Source of the DNA: Bacillus sp. AZ43
Lineage (GTDB): Bacteria > Actinomycetota > Actinomycetes > Mycobacteriales > Geodermatophilaceae
Direction: 5' to 3'
DNA length: 64,000 nt
NCBI GenBank assembly: GCA_004570425.1
Contig: SPQJ01000002.1
Span: 1-64,000 of the forward strand
Both the position numbers and the translations under genes were made by a program. This document shows positions 55,038-62,858 of this stretch, piece by piece. Positions within the stretch are counted from its first letter, which is position 1. Each line of letters starts with the position of its first letter. The notes below the pieces were generated by a model. It saw only the letters and a list, made by a program, of their open reading frames with translations, was not told the DNA's origin and searched no databases.

Positions 55038-56545
55038 CGCCCGGCCTCCTGGACGGTGTTGAGGATGTTCACGCTCTCGAACAGCGCCACCGGGCAGCCG
55101 TGGCTGACCGGGGCCACCTGCCCGGGCTGCGCCTTGCCGCAGTTCATGGCGCCGCCGAGGACGTAGGTCTGCGGGCCGCCGACCACGGACATGGAGCCCC
55201 AGAAGTCCGTCGTCGTCGCCTGGTACGCGACGTCGCGCAGCTGGCCGGCCAGCCGGCCGCCCTCGATCCGGTAGAAGCGCTGGCCGGTGAACTGGAAGTT
55301 GTACCGCTGCATGTCGATCGACCAGCTCTTGTCGCCGACGACGTAGATGCCGTGCTCGACGCCGGCGATGAGTTCCTCCGTCGAGGGGCCGGCCGGGTCC
55401 GGCCGCAGCGACACGTTGGCCATCCGCTGCACCGGCACGTGGCCGGGCGAGTCGGCGAAGGCGCAGCCGTTGGAGCGCTCCATCCCGCGCAGCCGGGCCA
55501 TGTTGCGGTCGACCTGGTAGCCGACCAGGACGCCGTCCTTCACGATGTCCCACTGCTGGCCGGCGACGCCCTCGTCGTCCCAGCCGACGGTCGACAGCCC
55601 GTGCAGGGCGGTGCGGTCGCCGGTGACGTTCATCAGCGGCGACCCGTACCGCAGGGTGCCGAGCTGGTCCGGCGTCGCGAACGAGGTGCCGGCGTAGGCG
55701 GCCTCGTACCCCAGCGCGCGGTCGAGCTCCGTGGCGTGGCCGATGGACTCGTGGATCGTCAGCCACAGGTTCGACGGGTCGACGACGAGGTCGTACCGGC
55801 CCGCCTGCACCGACGGCGCCTTCGTCTTCTCGCGCAGCAGCTCGGGGATCTCGGCGAGCTCGGCCCGCCAGTCCCAGCCGGTGCCGGTCAGGTACTCCCA
55901 GCCGCGGCCCACCGGCGGGGCGAGGGTGCGCATGCTCTCGAAGGCGCCGGTCGCGCGGTCGACGGTGAGCGCGGTGAGCTCCGGCTGGATGCGGATCCGC
56001 TGCTGGCGGGTGCGGGTGCCGGCGGTGTCGGCGTAGTACTTCTGCTCCTTCACGTGCATGACGCGGGTCTGCACGTGCTCCACGCCGTCGGCGGCCAGCA
56101 GCTGCTCGGAGAGGTCGGTGAGCAGGGCCAGCTTGTCGGCGTCGGGCACGGTGAAGGGGTCGACGTCGTAGGCGGAGACGAAGACGGCGTCCCGGTACAC
56201 CGGCTCGGGGGCCAGTGCGACGCGGTCGGTGTTGATGGCGGCGGAGACCTGCGCGACGGCGACGGCCTCCTCCGCCAGCCGCACGGCCTCGGCGGCGGTG
56301 AGCACGACGCCGGCGGCGAAGCCCCAGGTGCCCTCGTGGACCACGCGGACCGACAGGCCGAGGTCCTCGCCGTCCACGGACGCCTCGGGCCGGGCGTCGC
56401 GCAGGCTGATCGTCTGGGTGCGGATCCGCTCGACGCGGATGTCCGCGTGCTCGCAGCCGAGGTCCACGGCGCGTGTGAGCGCGGCGTCGGTCAGCGCGGA
56501 CAGGGGCAGGGCGAGGAAGGACTCGTCGATCTCGCGGACTGGCAC
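55034..56545 (-). CDS. TldD family metalloprotease
   Basis: A 503-residue catalytic subunit. The zinc motif H-E-S-I-G-H (HExxxH) is at 265-270 in LTIHESIGHATELDRALGYEAAYAGTSFA; GTLRYGSPLMNVTGDRT and the C-terminal Gly/Cys-containing QTYVLGGAMNCGKAQPGQVAPVSHGCP are typical. The GTG at 56545 is taken as start, giving the usual N-terminus; upstream in-frame codons look non-coding. Coupled to TldE downstream and divergent from an MBL-fold gene. Physiological substrate unknown. Confidence 0.9.
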   Translation of the reverse strand: MPVREIDESFLALPLSALTDAALTRAVDLGCEHADIRVERIRTQTISLRDARPEASVDGEDLGLSVRVVHEGTWGFAAGVVLTAAEAVRLAEEAVAVAQVSAAINTDRVALAPEPVYRDAVFVSAYDVDPFTVPDADKLALLTDLSEQLLAADGVEHVQTRVMHVKEQKYYADTAGTRTRQQRIRIQPELTALTVDRATGAFESMRTLAPPVGRGWEYLTGTGWDWRAELAEIPELLREKTKAPSVQAGRYDLVVDPSNLWLTIHESIGHATELDRALGYEAAYAGTSFATPDQLGTLRYGSPLMNVTGDRTALHGLSTVGWDDEGVAGQQWDIVKDGVLVGYQVDRNMARLRGMERSNGCAFADSPGHVPVQRMANVSLRPDPAGPSTEELIAGVEHGIYVVGDKSWSIDMQRYNFQFTGQRFYRIEGGRLAGQLRDVAYQATTTDFWGSMSVVGGPQTYVLGGAMNCGKAQPGQVAPVSHGCPVALFESVNILNTVQEAGR

Positions 56546-56588
56546 GCACCCCTGTCTACCAGCCGGTCTCCGGGGTAGAGGGCCTCCC

Positions 56589-57404
56589 ATGGCCCAGCCT
56601 CCCGGTCCGCCCGCGGACGACGTGACGATGACCTTCGGTGGCACCGCCACGATGCTGCTCCGGATCGGTGGGTTCACCCTGCTGACCGACCCCAACTTCC
56701 TGCATCGCGGGCAGCGCGCCCGGCTCGGCTACGGCCTGCGCAGCAAGCGCCTCACCGACCCCGCGCTGCTGCCGGCCCAGCTGCCCGCCCTCGACGGGAT
56801 CCTGCTGTCGCACATGCACGGCGACCACTGGGACCGCATCGCGACGACGTCGCTCCCCAAGGAGACGCCCGTCGTCACCACGCCGGAGGCGGCCACGTGC
56901 CTGGCCGACCGCGGCTTCACCGCCACCGCCGACCTGCGGGCGTGGCAGACGCACGAGTTCACCCGCGGCACCGAGACCCTGCGGGTCACCTCGGTCCCCG
57001 GCGTGCACGGCCCCGGGCCGCTGGCCCGCGTGCTGCCGCAGGTGATGGGCAGCGTGCTCGAGCTGGTGCGTGACGGGCAGGTCAGCTGGCGCGGGTACGT
57101 CAGCGGCGACACGCTCTACCGGCCGTTCCTCGGCGAGGTGCTGGAGCGCTGCGGGCCGCTCGACGTGCTCATCCCGCACCTGGGCGGCACGAAGGCCCTG
57201 GGTCTCACGGTCACCATGGACGCGCGGCAGGGCGCCGACCTCGTCGAGCTGCTGAAGCCGCCGGTCACCGTCCCGATCCACTACGACGACTACGACCGGT
57301 TCGCGTCCCCGCTCGGCGACTTCGTGGCCGAGGTCGCCCGCCGCCGGCTGCCCGGACAGCTCCGGGCAGCGCAGCGGGGCGAGACGATCTCGCTGCGGGC
57401 CTGA
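56589..57404 (+). CDS. MBL-fold metallo-hydrolase (UlaG/NAPE-PLD-like)
   Basis: A 271-residue metallo-beta-lactamase-fold hydrolase. MTFGGTATMLLRIGGFTLLTDPNF and H75-x-H77-x-D79-H80 (SHMHGDHWD) bind the metals; VPGVHGPGP and VSGDTLY supply the next ligands, and VPIHYDDYDRF the last. The pattern fits L-ascorbate-6-phosphate-lactonase-like enzymes. Substrate unknown. ATG about 43 bases from the divergent TldD gene. Confidence 0.9.
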   Translation: MAQPPGPPADDVTMTFGGTATMLLRIGGFTLLTDPNFLHRGQRARLGYGLRSKRLTDPALLPAQLPALDGILLSHMHGDHWDRIATTSLPKETPVVTTPEAATCLADRGFTATADLRAWQTHEFTRGTETLRVTSVPGVHGPGPLARVLPQVMGSVLELVRDGQVSWRGYVSGDTLYRPFLGEVLERCGPLDVLIPHLGGTKALGLTVTMDARQGADLVELLKPPVTVPIHYDDYDRFASPLGDFVAEVARRRLPGQLRAAQRGETISLRA

Positions 57405-57410
57405 GCCCGC

Positions 57411-57896
57411 TCAGCCGCGGGCCAGCAGCTCGTCGAGCCGCTCGTAGCCCTCGGTGACGCCGACCTCCATGCCGCTGGCGAGCATGGCGTCGCGGTCGGC
57501 GAAGGAGTCGCACAGCGACGTCGTGGTCAGCCGGGTGCGGCCGCCGCCGATGTCCTCGAGGAGCAGCTTCTCCAGGGCCACGCCGGCGGGCATGCCCTCG
57601 AAGGTGAAGGTCTGGACGATCAGCTCGCTCGGCCGCACCTCGTGGAACGAGCCGTGGAAGCCGTACTCCTCGCCGTCCTGGGTGTGGACGTACCGGTAGG
57701 AGCCGCCGGTGCGGCAGTCGTAGTGGTCGATCGTCATCTCGAGACCGCGCGGGCCGAGCCACTGGACGACGAGGTCGGGCTCGACGTGCGCCCGGAAGAC
57801 CTTCTCCCGCGGGGCGTCGAACTCGCGGGTGATCCGGATGAGCGGGACGTCCGGGTCGGCGGCGATCCGGGTCTCGTGGCGGGTGGTGCTGGTCAT
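57411..57896 (-). CDS. SRPBCC (AHSA1-like) domain protein, second copy
   Basis: A 161-residue SRPBCC protein. LIRITREFDAPREKVFRAHVEPDLVVQWLGPRGLEMTIDHYDCRTGGSYRYVH and the GFHGSFHEV and LVQTFTFEGMP stretches are typical of the ATPase-activator-like subgroup paired with ArsR regulators. Ligand unknown. ATGA overlap with the ArsR gene. It is not closely similar to the SRPBCC protein at 19050. Confidence 0.93.
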   Translation of the reverse strand: MTSTTRHETRIAADPDVPLIRITREFDAPREKVFRAHVEPDLVVQWLGPRGLEMTIDHYDCRTGGSYRYVHTQDGEEYGFHGSFHEVRPSELIVQTFTFEGMPAGVALEKLLLEDIGGGRTRLTTTSLCDSFADRDAMLASGMEVGVTEGYERLDELLARG

Positions 57897-58246
57897 GACG
57901 GCGTTCCTTCCTGGGTGGGTGGGCTGTCCGGCATGTCGCGCAGGACGTCGTCGAGGCGCCGGTAGCGGGCCTCGGCGCGACGGCGGTAGCGCTCGATCCA
58001 CTTCGTCATCAGGTCGAACACCTCCGCCTCGAGGTGGACCGGGCGGCGCTGGGCCTCCCGGCTCCGGCTCACCAGGCCGGCGTCCTCGAGGACCTTCAGG
58101 TGCTTCGAGACGGCCTGGAGGCTCACGTCGAAGGGGGCGGCGAGCTCGCTGGGCGTGGCGTCACCGATCGCGAGCCGCGCGATCATGTCCCGCCGGGTCG
58201 GGTCGGCCAGCGCCGAGAACACCCGGGAGAGTGGATCAGCCACCAC
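57893..58246 (-). CDS. ArsR/SmtB family transcriptional regulator, second copy
   Basis: A 117-residue winged-helix regulator: SRVFSALADPTRRDMIARLAIGDATPSELAAPFDVSLQAVSKHLKVLEDAGLVSRSREAQRRPVHLEAE. No metal-sensor Cys motif. GAGGAGG precedes two adjacent GTG codons (58246 and 58243); the first has 5-base spacing and is used. The promoter and two TCAACC-N4-GGTTGA operators lie upstream, so autoregulation is very likely. Coupled to the SRPBCC gene. Confidence 0.92.
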   Translation of the reverse strand: MVADPLSRVFSALADPTRRDMIARLAIGDATPSELAAPFDVSLQAVSKHLKVLEDAGLVSRSREAQRRPVHLEAEVFDLMTKWIERYRRRAEARYRRLDDVLRDMPDSPPTQEGTPS

Positions 58247-58262
58247 GTCGTCCTCCTCGTTC

Positions 58263-58278
58263 TCAACCTTTCGGTTGA
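58263..58278. promoter_or_regulatory. ArsR operator, proximal
   Basis: TCAACC-TTTC-GGTTGA, perfect palindrome (7-base arms if C/G ends at 58262/58279 are counted), just downstream of the predicted transcription start. Confidence 0.65.
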
Positions 58279-58283
58279 GGAAG

Positions 58284-58312
58284 ACGGTAGACCGCGCGAC
58301 GGCGATGGTCAA
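58284..58312 (-). promoter_or_regulatory. Promoter of ArsR-SRPBCC operon
   Basis: TTGACC (58307-58312) and TACCGT (58284-58289), minus strand, with a 17-base spacer. The distal operator covers the -35 and the proximal operator the start site. Confidence 0.65.
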
Positions 58313-58324
58313 CCATGTGGTTGA
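58309..58324. promoter_or_regulatory. ArsR operator, distal
   Basis: TCAACC-ATGT-GGTTGA, same half-sites and spacer length as the proximal operator, centre 46 bases away, overlapping the -35 element. Confidence 0.65.
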
Positions 58325-58343
58325 TAAACCAGCCGGGTGAGCG

Positions 58344-59642
58344 TCAGCCGGCCGCGAGCCGGGCGGCCCGCTCGGCGACGTCCCGGCGCAGCGCCTCGGT
58401 GTCCACGGTGGTCGAGGCGCCGTCGGCCACGACCCGGCGGCCGGCCACCCACACGTCGCGCACGTGCCGGCCCGCGCCGGACCACACCAGGTGGGCGAGC
58501 AGGTCCTCCGGGTCACCGACCGGTTCGAACACCAGGTCCCGGGTGTCGACGTGCACGAGGTCGGCCCGGCGTCCCGCCTCCAGCCGCCCCAGGTCGGGCC
58601 GGCCGATGGCGTCGGCCGCCGCCCCGGTGGCCAGCCAGACCGCCTCGGCAGCAGTGAGCGCGGTGGCCGACCGCTCGGCCAGGCGGGCGAACGAGGCGGC
58701 CAGCCGCAGGTCGGCCAGCAGGTCGAGACCGTCGTTCGACGCCGGGCCGTCGGTGCCCATGCCCACGCGGATGCCGCGGTCGAGCATCGCCCGCAGGGGG
58801 GCGACGCCGCTGGCGAGCTTCGCATTGCTCGCCGGGCAGTGCGCGACGGCGACGTCGTACTCCTGCCAGAGCTCGAGGTCGGCGTCGTCCAGGTGCACGC
58901 AGTGCGCGGCGAGCACGCGTCCCCCGAGGACGTCGTGCGACGCCAGCAGCGCCGGCACCGACAGGCCGTGCTCGGCGAGCAGGCCGGCGCCCTCGCTCGC
59001 CGTCTCCGCCACGTGCAGGTGCAGCAGCAGGTCGTGCTCGCGGGCGAGGCGGGCGGCCTCGCGCAGCACGGGCAGCGGCACCGTGTAGGCCGCGTGCGGG
59101 CCGATGCCGTACTCGACGGTGCCGTCGTCCGGCGCCGCGGCGGCCAGGGCGACGGCGTCGGCCAGCTGCCGCTCGAACGGGGGCATGCCCGGCAGCGGGA
59201 TCAGCGGCGCCAGGATCACCGCGCGGGCACCGGTGCGGCCGACCGCGGCGGCGATCCGCTCCGGGTGGAAGTACATCTCGACGCTGGTGGTCACGCCGTT
59301 GCGGAGCATCTCCGCCGACGCGGCGGTCATCGCGACCTCGACGTCGTCGCCCGTGAGACGGGCCTCGCGCGGCCACATCACCTCCTGCAGCCAGCGGTCC
59401 AGCGGCAGCCCCTCGCCCTGGCCGCGGAACAGGACCATCGGGGCGTGCGAGTGGCAGTTGACCAGGCCGGGCATCAGGACGCCGGGCAGCGCGACCCGCT
59501 CGGCGTCCGCGGCCGGCGGGGCCTCCGCGGCCGGACCGACGTGGGTGATCAGGCCGTCCGCGACGTCGACGACCGCATCGGGGACGACGGTGCCGGCGCG
59601 GTCCCCGACGACGGCGGCGCGGGCGGTGAAGCGGATCGGCAT
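58344..59642 (-). CDS. Amidohydrolase (TrzA/MtaD-type deaminase)
   Basis: A 432-residue metal-dependent hydrolase. H64-x-H66 (GLVNCHSHAPMV), a later HLHVAE, AAHCVHLDD and the metal Asp in GMGTDGPASND form the metal site of the S-adenosylhomocysteine/methylthioadenosine/8-oxoguanine/chlorohydrolase subgroup. The exact substrate cannot be read off, though deamination of a heterocycle is likely. A TAGGTT element 8 bases before the ATG suggests leaderless initiation. Confidence 0.88.
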   Translation of the reverse strand: MPIRFTARAAVVGDRAGTVVPDAVVDVADGLITHVGPAAEAPPAADAERVALPGVLMPGLVNCHSHAPMVLFRGQGEGLPLDRWLQEVMWPREARLTGDDVEVAMTAASAEMLRNGVTTSVEMYFHPERIAAAVGRTGARAVILAPLIPLPGMPPFERQLADAVALAAAAPDDGTVEYGIGPHAAYTVPLPVLREAARLAREHDLLLHLHVAETASEGAGLLAEHGLSVPALLASHDVLGGRVLAAHCVHLDDADLELWQEYDVAVAHCPASNAKLASGVAPLRAMLDRGIRVGMGTDGPASNDGLDLLADLRLAASFARLAERSATALTAAEAVWLATGAAADAIGRPDLGRLEAGRRADLVHVDTRDLVFEPVGDPEDLLAHLVWSGAGRHVRDVWVAGRRVVADGASTTVDTEALRRDVAERAARLAAG

Positions 59643-59650
59643 GGAACCCG

Positions 59651-59656
59651 AACCTA
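59651..59656 (-). promoter_or_regulatory. TAGGTT -10 element, leaderless start of amidohydrolase
   Basis: TAGGTT on the minus strand ends 8 bases before the ATG at 59642. Confidence 0.45.
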
Positions 59657-59701
59657 GTGCCGCCTCGTGCGCGGGGCGCGGCAGCGCGGGGGGGCCGCCG
59701 A

Positions 59702-59707
59702 TACCGT
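59702..59707 (+). promoter_or_regulatory. TACCGT -10 element, leaderless start of DedA gene
   Basis: TACCGT ends 7 bases before the ATG at 59715. Confidence 0.5.
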
Positions 59708-59714
59708 GGTGGCC

Positions 59715-60392
59715 ATGTCACTCCTCGCCGCCGCCGCATCCGACGAGGGCGGGATCACCGGCTTCCTGCTCGACCTGGTCGAGAGCCTCGGGCCCGTCGG
59801 CGTGGGGCTGGCGATCCTGGCGGAGACCGTCGTGCCGCCGATCCCGAGCGAGGCGGTGCTCGGGCTCGCCGGGGTGCTGATCAACGACGGCCGCATGTCG
59901 GTCGTCCCGGTGGTGCTCTTCGCGACGCTCGGGTCGGTCGTCGGCGCGATCTTCTTCTACTACGTCGGCCGCGCGCTGGGCCCCCGCCGGTCGCACGCCT
60001 TCCTGGACCGGCTGCCGCTGGTGGAGACCGAGGACGTGGACAAGACCTTCGCGTGGTTCGAGCGGCACGGGCGGTCGGCCGTGTTCTTCGGCCGCATGGT
60101 GCCCATCGTGCGCAGCTTCGTGTCCGTCCCCGCCGGCGTCGTCCGGATGCCGTTCGGCCAGTTCCTGCTGTACACGGCCGCGGGCAGCCTGATCTGGAAC
60201 AGCGTGCTCATCGGGCTGGGCGTCGCGCTCGGCGACCTGATCAACGAGTACCTCCAGTACATGGACTACCTCGTCGTCGCCGCGGCCGTGCTCGTCGTCG
60301 GCTGGTTCGTCTACCGCAAGACCAGCGGGAAGCTGCGCCGTCCCCCGAGGGCCGGATCGCACCTCCCCGCCGACGAGCGCGACCAGGCGTGA
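59715..60392 (+). CDS. DedA family membrane protein
   Basis: A 225-residue membrane protein with the DedA/SNARE-associated domain: LAETVVPPIPSEAVLGLAGVL, then the central FGRMVPIVRSFVSVPAGVVRMPFGQFLLYTAAGSLIWNSVLIGLGVALG. Members are undecaprenyl-phosphate or phospholipid translocases. About five membrane segments; a basic C-terminal tail. First gene of a three-gene coupled run (GTGA overlap with the next). Confidence 0.93.
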   Translation: MSLLAAAASDEGGITGFLLDLVESLGPVGVGLAILAETVVPPIPSEAVLGLAGVLINDGRMSVVPVVLFATLGSVVGAIFFYYVGRALGPRRSHAFLDRLPLVETEDVDKTFAWFERHGRSAVFFGRMVPIVRSFVSVPAGVVRMPFGQFLLYTAAGSLIWNSVLIGLGVALGDLINEYLQYMDYLVVAAAVLVVGWFVYRKTSGKLRRPPRAGSHLPADERDQA

Positions 60393-61057
60393 CGCCGTCC
60401 CGCCCCGACGTCGTCGCCTTCGACGTCAACGAGACCCTGCTCGACCTCTCCCCCGTCCGCGCCGCCCTGGTCGAGGCCGGGCAGCCCGCATCGCTGCTGG
60501 GCACGGTGTTCGCCCGCACCCTCCTGACCGGGTTCGCCGCCGCCACCACCGGGACGTGGTGCCGGTTCCGCGACGCGTTCGACGCGGCGCTGGCGCAGGA
60601 GAGCGACCTCTCCCCCGCCGCCCGCGCGACCGTGGCCGACGCGTTCGGGGAGCTCGCGCCGCACCCCGACGTCGAGCCCGCGCTGCGCCGGCTGACCGCG
60701 GCCGGCGTCCGGGCGGTCGCGCTGACCCACGGTTCCCCCGGGGTCGCCGAGGCGGGGCTGTCCCGGGGCGGGATCACGCCGCTGGTGGAGCGCTGCCTGT
60801 CCAGCGAGGCGATCCGCGCGTGGAAGCCTGCCCGCGAGGTCTACCTCTGGGCGGCCGGGGTGTGCGACGTGCCGCCGCAGCGGATGGCGCTCGTGGCGGC
60901 GCACGGCTGGGACGTGCAGGGCGCGCAGCGAGCCGGGCTCACCGGCGCGTGGTTCCCGCGCGGCGAGCGCACGTACCCGGCGGTCTACGACCCGCCGCAC
61001 GTCCTCGCCGGGGACCTCGGCGCCGCCGTGGACGCGCTGCTGGCGCTGCCCGCATGA
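60389..61057 (+). CDS. Haloacid dehalogenase type II-like hydrolase
   Basis: A 222-residue HAD-superfamily protein. Nucleophile motif AFDVNETLLDL with D12; ALTHGSPGVAEAGL is motif II-like, WKPAREVYLWAAGVC supplies the motif III Lys, and ALVAAHGWDVQGAQRAGL is motif IV-like, as in 2-haloacid dehalogenases. Real substrate unknown. GTG overlapping the DedA stop; followed by an ATGA overlap. Confidence 0.9.
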   Translation: MTPSRPDVVAFDVNETLLDLSPVRAALVEAGQPASLLGTVFARTLLTGFAAATTGTWCRFRDAFDAALAQESDLSPAARATVADAFGELAPHPDVEPALRRLTAAGVRAVALTHGSPGVAEAGLSRGGITPLVERCLSSEAIRAWKPAREVYLWAAGVCDVPPQRMALVAAHGWDVQGAQRAGLTGAWFPRGERTYPAVYDPPHVLAGDLGAAVDALLALPA

Positions 61058-61677
61058 GCGACGTGCACGAGATCGGGACGCCGCACGGCCCGGCCCGGGC
61101 GCACGTCGGCGGGTCGGGCCGCGCCGGCACGCTCGTCCTCGGTCACGGTGCGGGCGGCGGCATCGAGTCGGCCGACCTGGTCGCGGTGACCGAGGAGGCC
61201 GTGGGCGCCGGCTGGCGGGTGGTCCGGGTGGAGCAGCCCTGGCGGGTGGCCGGCAAGCGGATCGCCTCCGCGCCGCCCACGCTCGACGCCGGCTGGACCG
61301 CCGTCCTCGACCGGCTCCGCGCCGACGACGTCGTCACCGGCCCGCTGGTGCTCGGCGGCCGCAGTGCCGGCGCGCGGGTGGCCTGCCGGACCGCCGTGGC
61401 GCAGGGCGCCGCGGGCGTTCTGGCGCTGGCCTTCCCGCTGCACCCGCCGGGACGGCCGGAGAAGAGCCGCGCCGCCGAGCTGACCGGCGCCGGGGTGCCC
61501 CTGGTCGTGGTGCAGGGCGAGACCGACGCGTTCGGCGCGCCGGCCGCCGTGGCCGCCGTCCTCACCGGGCGGGCGACCGCCTCCGTCTACGCCGTCCCCG
61601 GCGACCACTCGCTCAAGAAGAACGTCGACGTCGTCGCCGCGGCCGCGATGTCGTGGCTGGACGAACTCACCGCCTGA
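61054..61677 (+). CDS. KANL3/Tex30-like alpha/beta hydrolase
   Basis: A 207-residue alpha/beta hydrolase. LVLGHGAGGGIESADL is the oxyanion region, the nucleophile S104 is in LVLGGRSAGARVACR, and the acid and base are in VVQGETDAFG and VPGDHSLKK. The compact form matches the KANL3/Tex30 (DUF1749-like/dienelactone hydrolase) group. Substrate unknown. Last gene of the DedA-HAD-hydrolase run, closed by a terminator. Confidence 0.9.
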   Translation: MSDVHEIGTPHGPARAHVGGSGRAGTLVLGHGAGGGIESADLVAVTEEAVGAGWRVVRVEQPWRVAGKRIASAPPTLDAGWTAVLDRLRADDVVTGPLVLGGRSAGARVACRTAVAQGAAGVLALAFPLHPPGRPEKSRAAELTGAGVPLVVVQGETDAFGAPAAVAAVLTGRATASVYAVPGDHSLKKNVDVVAAAAMSWLDELTA

Positions 61678-61688
61678 CCCGCGTCACT

Positions 61689-61735
61689 GTGCACTTTCCG
61701 GGCCTTCCGCCACCCGGAGGGCCCCGAAACTGCAC
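61689..61735. terminator. Bidirectional terminator hairpin
   Basis: GTGCA-C-TTTC-C-GGGCC pairs with GGCCC-C-GAAA-C-TGCAC (two C/C bulges) around a CCACC loop, between the convergent hydrolase and coxG genes. Confidence 0.6.
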
Positions 61736-61745
61736 ACTCGCCGGG

Positions 61746-62783
61746 TCAGCGGCGACGACGGCGACGGACCAGCAGCGCGATGACCAGCACCACCGCGGCG
61801 GCACCGGCGGCCGGGGCGGCGTAGCGGGCCATGGCGGCGCCGCCGGCGACCTCGAGCAGGTCGATCGGCTCGGGGTCCTCCTGCGGGCGGGTGACCGGGC
61901 GCGGGCCGGCCGAGGGGACGCTGCGCACCGGGGCACCGGTGGCCGGCCGGGACGGCGGCGCCGTGGGTCCGGCGGGCGGCGCGCTCGGCGCCTTCTTCTT
62001 GGCCGCGGCCGGGGCCGGGGCGGGATCCGCGGCCTGGGCCGCCTCCATGGCCTCGACCGCGATCTCGGCGGCGGACAGCGACGTGTCCGGGACCGCCTTC
62101 ACCGGCGCGGCCTTGGCGGCCGCCTTCTTGGCCGGGGCCGCCTTCTTCGCCGGCGGCGCGCTGACCTTGTCGGTGGCCGCGGCGGCGGCCTTCTTCGTCG
62201 CGGCGGCCGCCTTCTTCACGCCGCTCCCGTTGCTCGCGGCCTGCTCGGCCGAGGCGGCGATCTCCTCGACCGCGCCCGCGGCGGTGGCCGCGGCCTTCTG
62301 CGCGGCGCTCTCGGCGCGGGCGGCGTCGCCCTGCGCGTCGCCCTCGCCGAGCTGGGCGGCGAGCTTGTCCGCGAACTGGCCGAGCAGCTTGTTGCCGACG
62401 TCGGTCATCACGCCGCGGCCGAACTGGGCCGGGCGGCCGGTGATGTTCAGGTCGGTCAGCACGTTCACCCGGGTGATCGAGCCCTCGGCCTGCAGCCGGG
62501 CGGTGACGACCGCGGCAGCCGTCCCGTTGCCGCGCTGGTCCTTGCCACGCGCGTCGATGACGGCCGTGTGCGCGGCCTCGTCCTTCTCGACGAAGGACGC
62601 CTTGCCCTGGTAGGTCAGGTTGATCGGCCCGAGCTTGACCTTCACGCGCCCGGTGAAGTCGTCGCCGTCCACCGAGTCGAGGGCAGCACCGGGCATGCAC
62701 GGGGCGATCCGCTCGATGTCGAGCAGCACGCGCCAGGCCTCGTCGACGGGCACGGGCACGGTGAACGAGTTCTCCAGTTGCAC
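61746..62783 (-). CDS. coxG: CoxG-like SRPBCC protein with Ala/Lys/Pro-rich tail and C-terminal membrane anchor
   Basis: A 345-residue protein. Residues 1-150 are a CO-dehydrogenase subunit G (SRPBCC) domain: LENSFTVPVPVDEAWRVLLDIERIAPCMPGAAL, then RVKVKLGPINLTYQG and FGRGVMTDVGNKLLGQFADKL. In other organisms CoxG recruits CO dehydrogenase to the membrane. A low-complexity Ala/Lys/Pro region follows (~150-305), then one membrane helix (~318-337) and a poly-Arg end, about twice the size of a minimal CoxG. The GTG follows AGGAGG. A hairpin separates it from the FAD subunit gene. Confidence 0.88.
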   Translation of the reverse strand: MQLENSFTVPVPVDEAWRVLLDIERIAPCMPGAALDSVDGDDFTGRVKVKLGPINLTYQGKASFVEKDEAAHTAVIDARGKDQRGNGTAAAVVTARLQAEGSITRVNVLTDLNITGRPAQFGRGVMTDVGNKLLGQFADKLAAQLGEGDAQGDAARAESAAQKAAATAAGAVEEIAASAEQAASNGSGVKKAAAATKKAAAAATDKVSAPPAKKAAPAKKAAAKAAPVKAVPDTSLSAAEIAVEAMEAAQAADPAPAPAAAKKKAPSAPPAGPTAPPSRPATGAPVRSVPSAGPRPVTRPQEDPEPIDLLEVAGGAAMARYAAPAAGAAAVVLVIALLVRRRRRR

Positions 62784-62813
62784 GGTGTGACCTCCTGCGA
62801 GTCGCGCGGCCGA

Positions 62814-62840
62814 CCCGCCCCCCGGCGACCGGGGGGCGGG
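62814..62840 (-). terminator. G/C hairpin between coxM-type and coxG genes
   Basis: A perfect 12-base stem (CCCGCCCCCCGG with CCGGGGGGCGGG) and 3-base loop, 19 bases past the FAD subunit stop and 31 before the coxG start. It may attenuate rather than fully end transcription. Confidence 0.5.
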
Positions 62841-62858
62841 GCGGACAGGTCCTTCAAG

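Noticed and set aside
57411-58246. Second ArsR-SRPBCC pair as a recent duplication of the first
   Set aside because: The protein sequences and operators differ too much; they share family and layout only.
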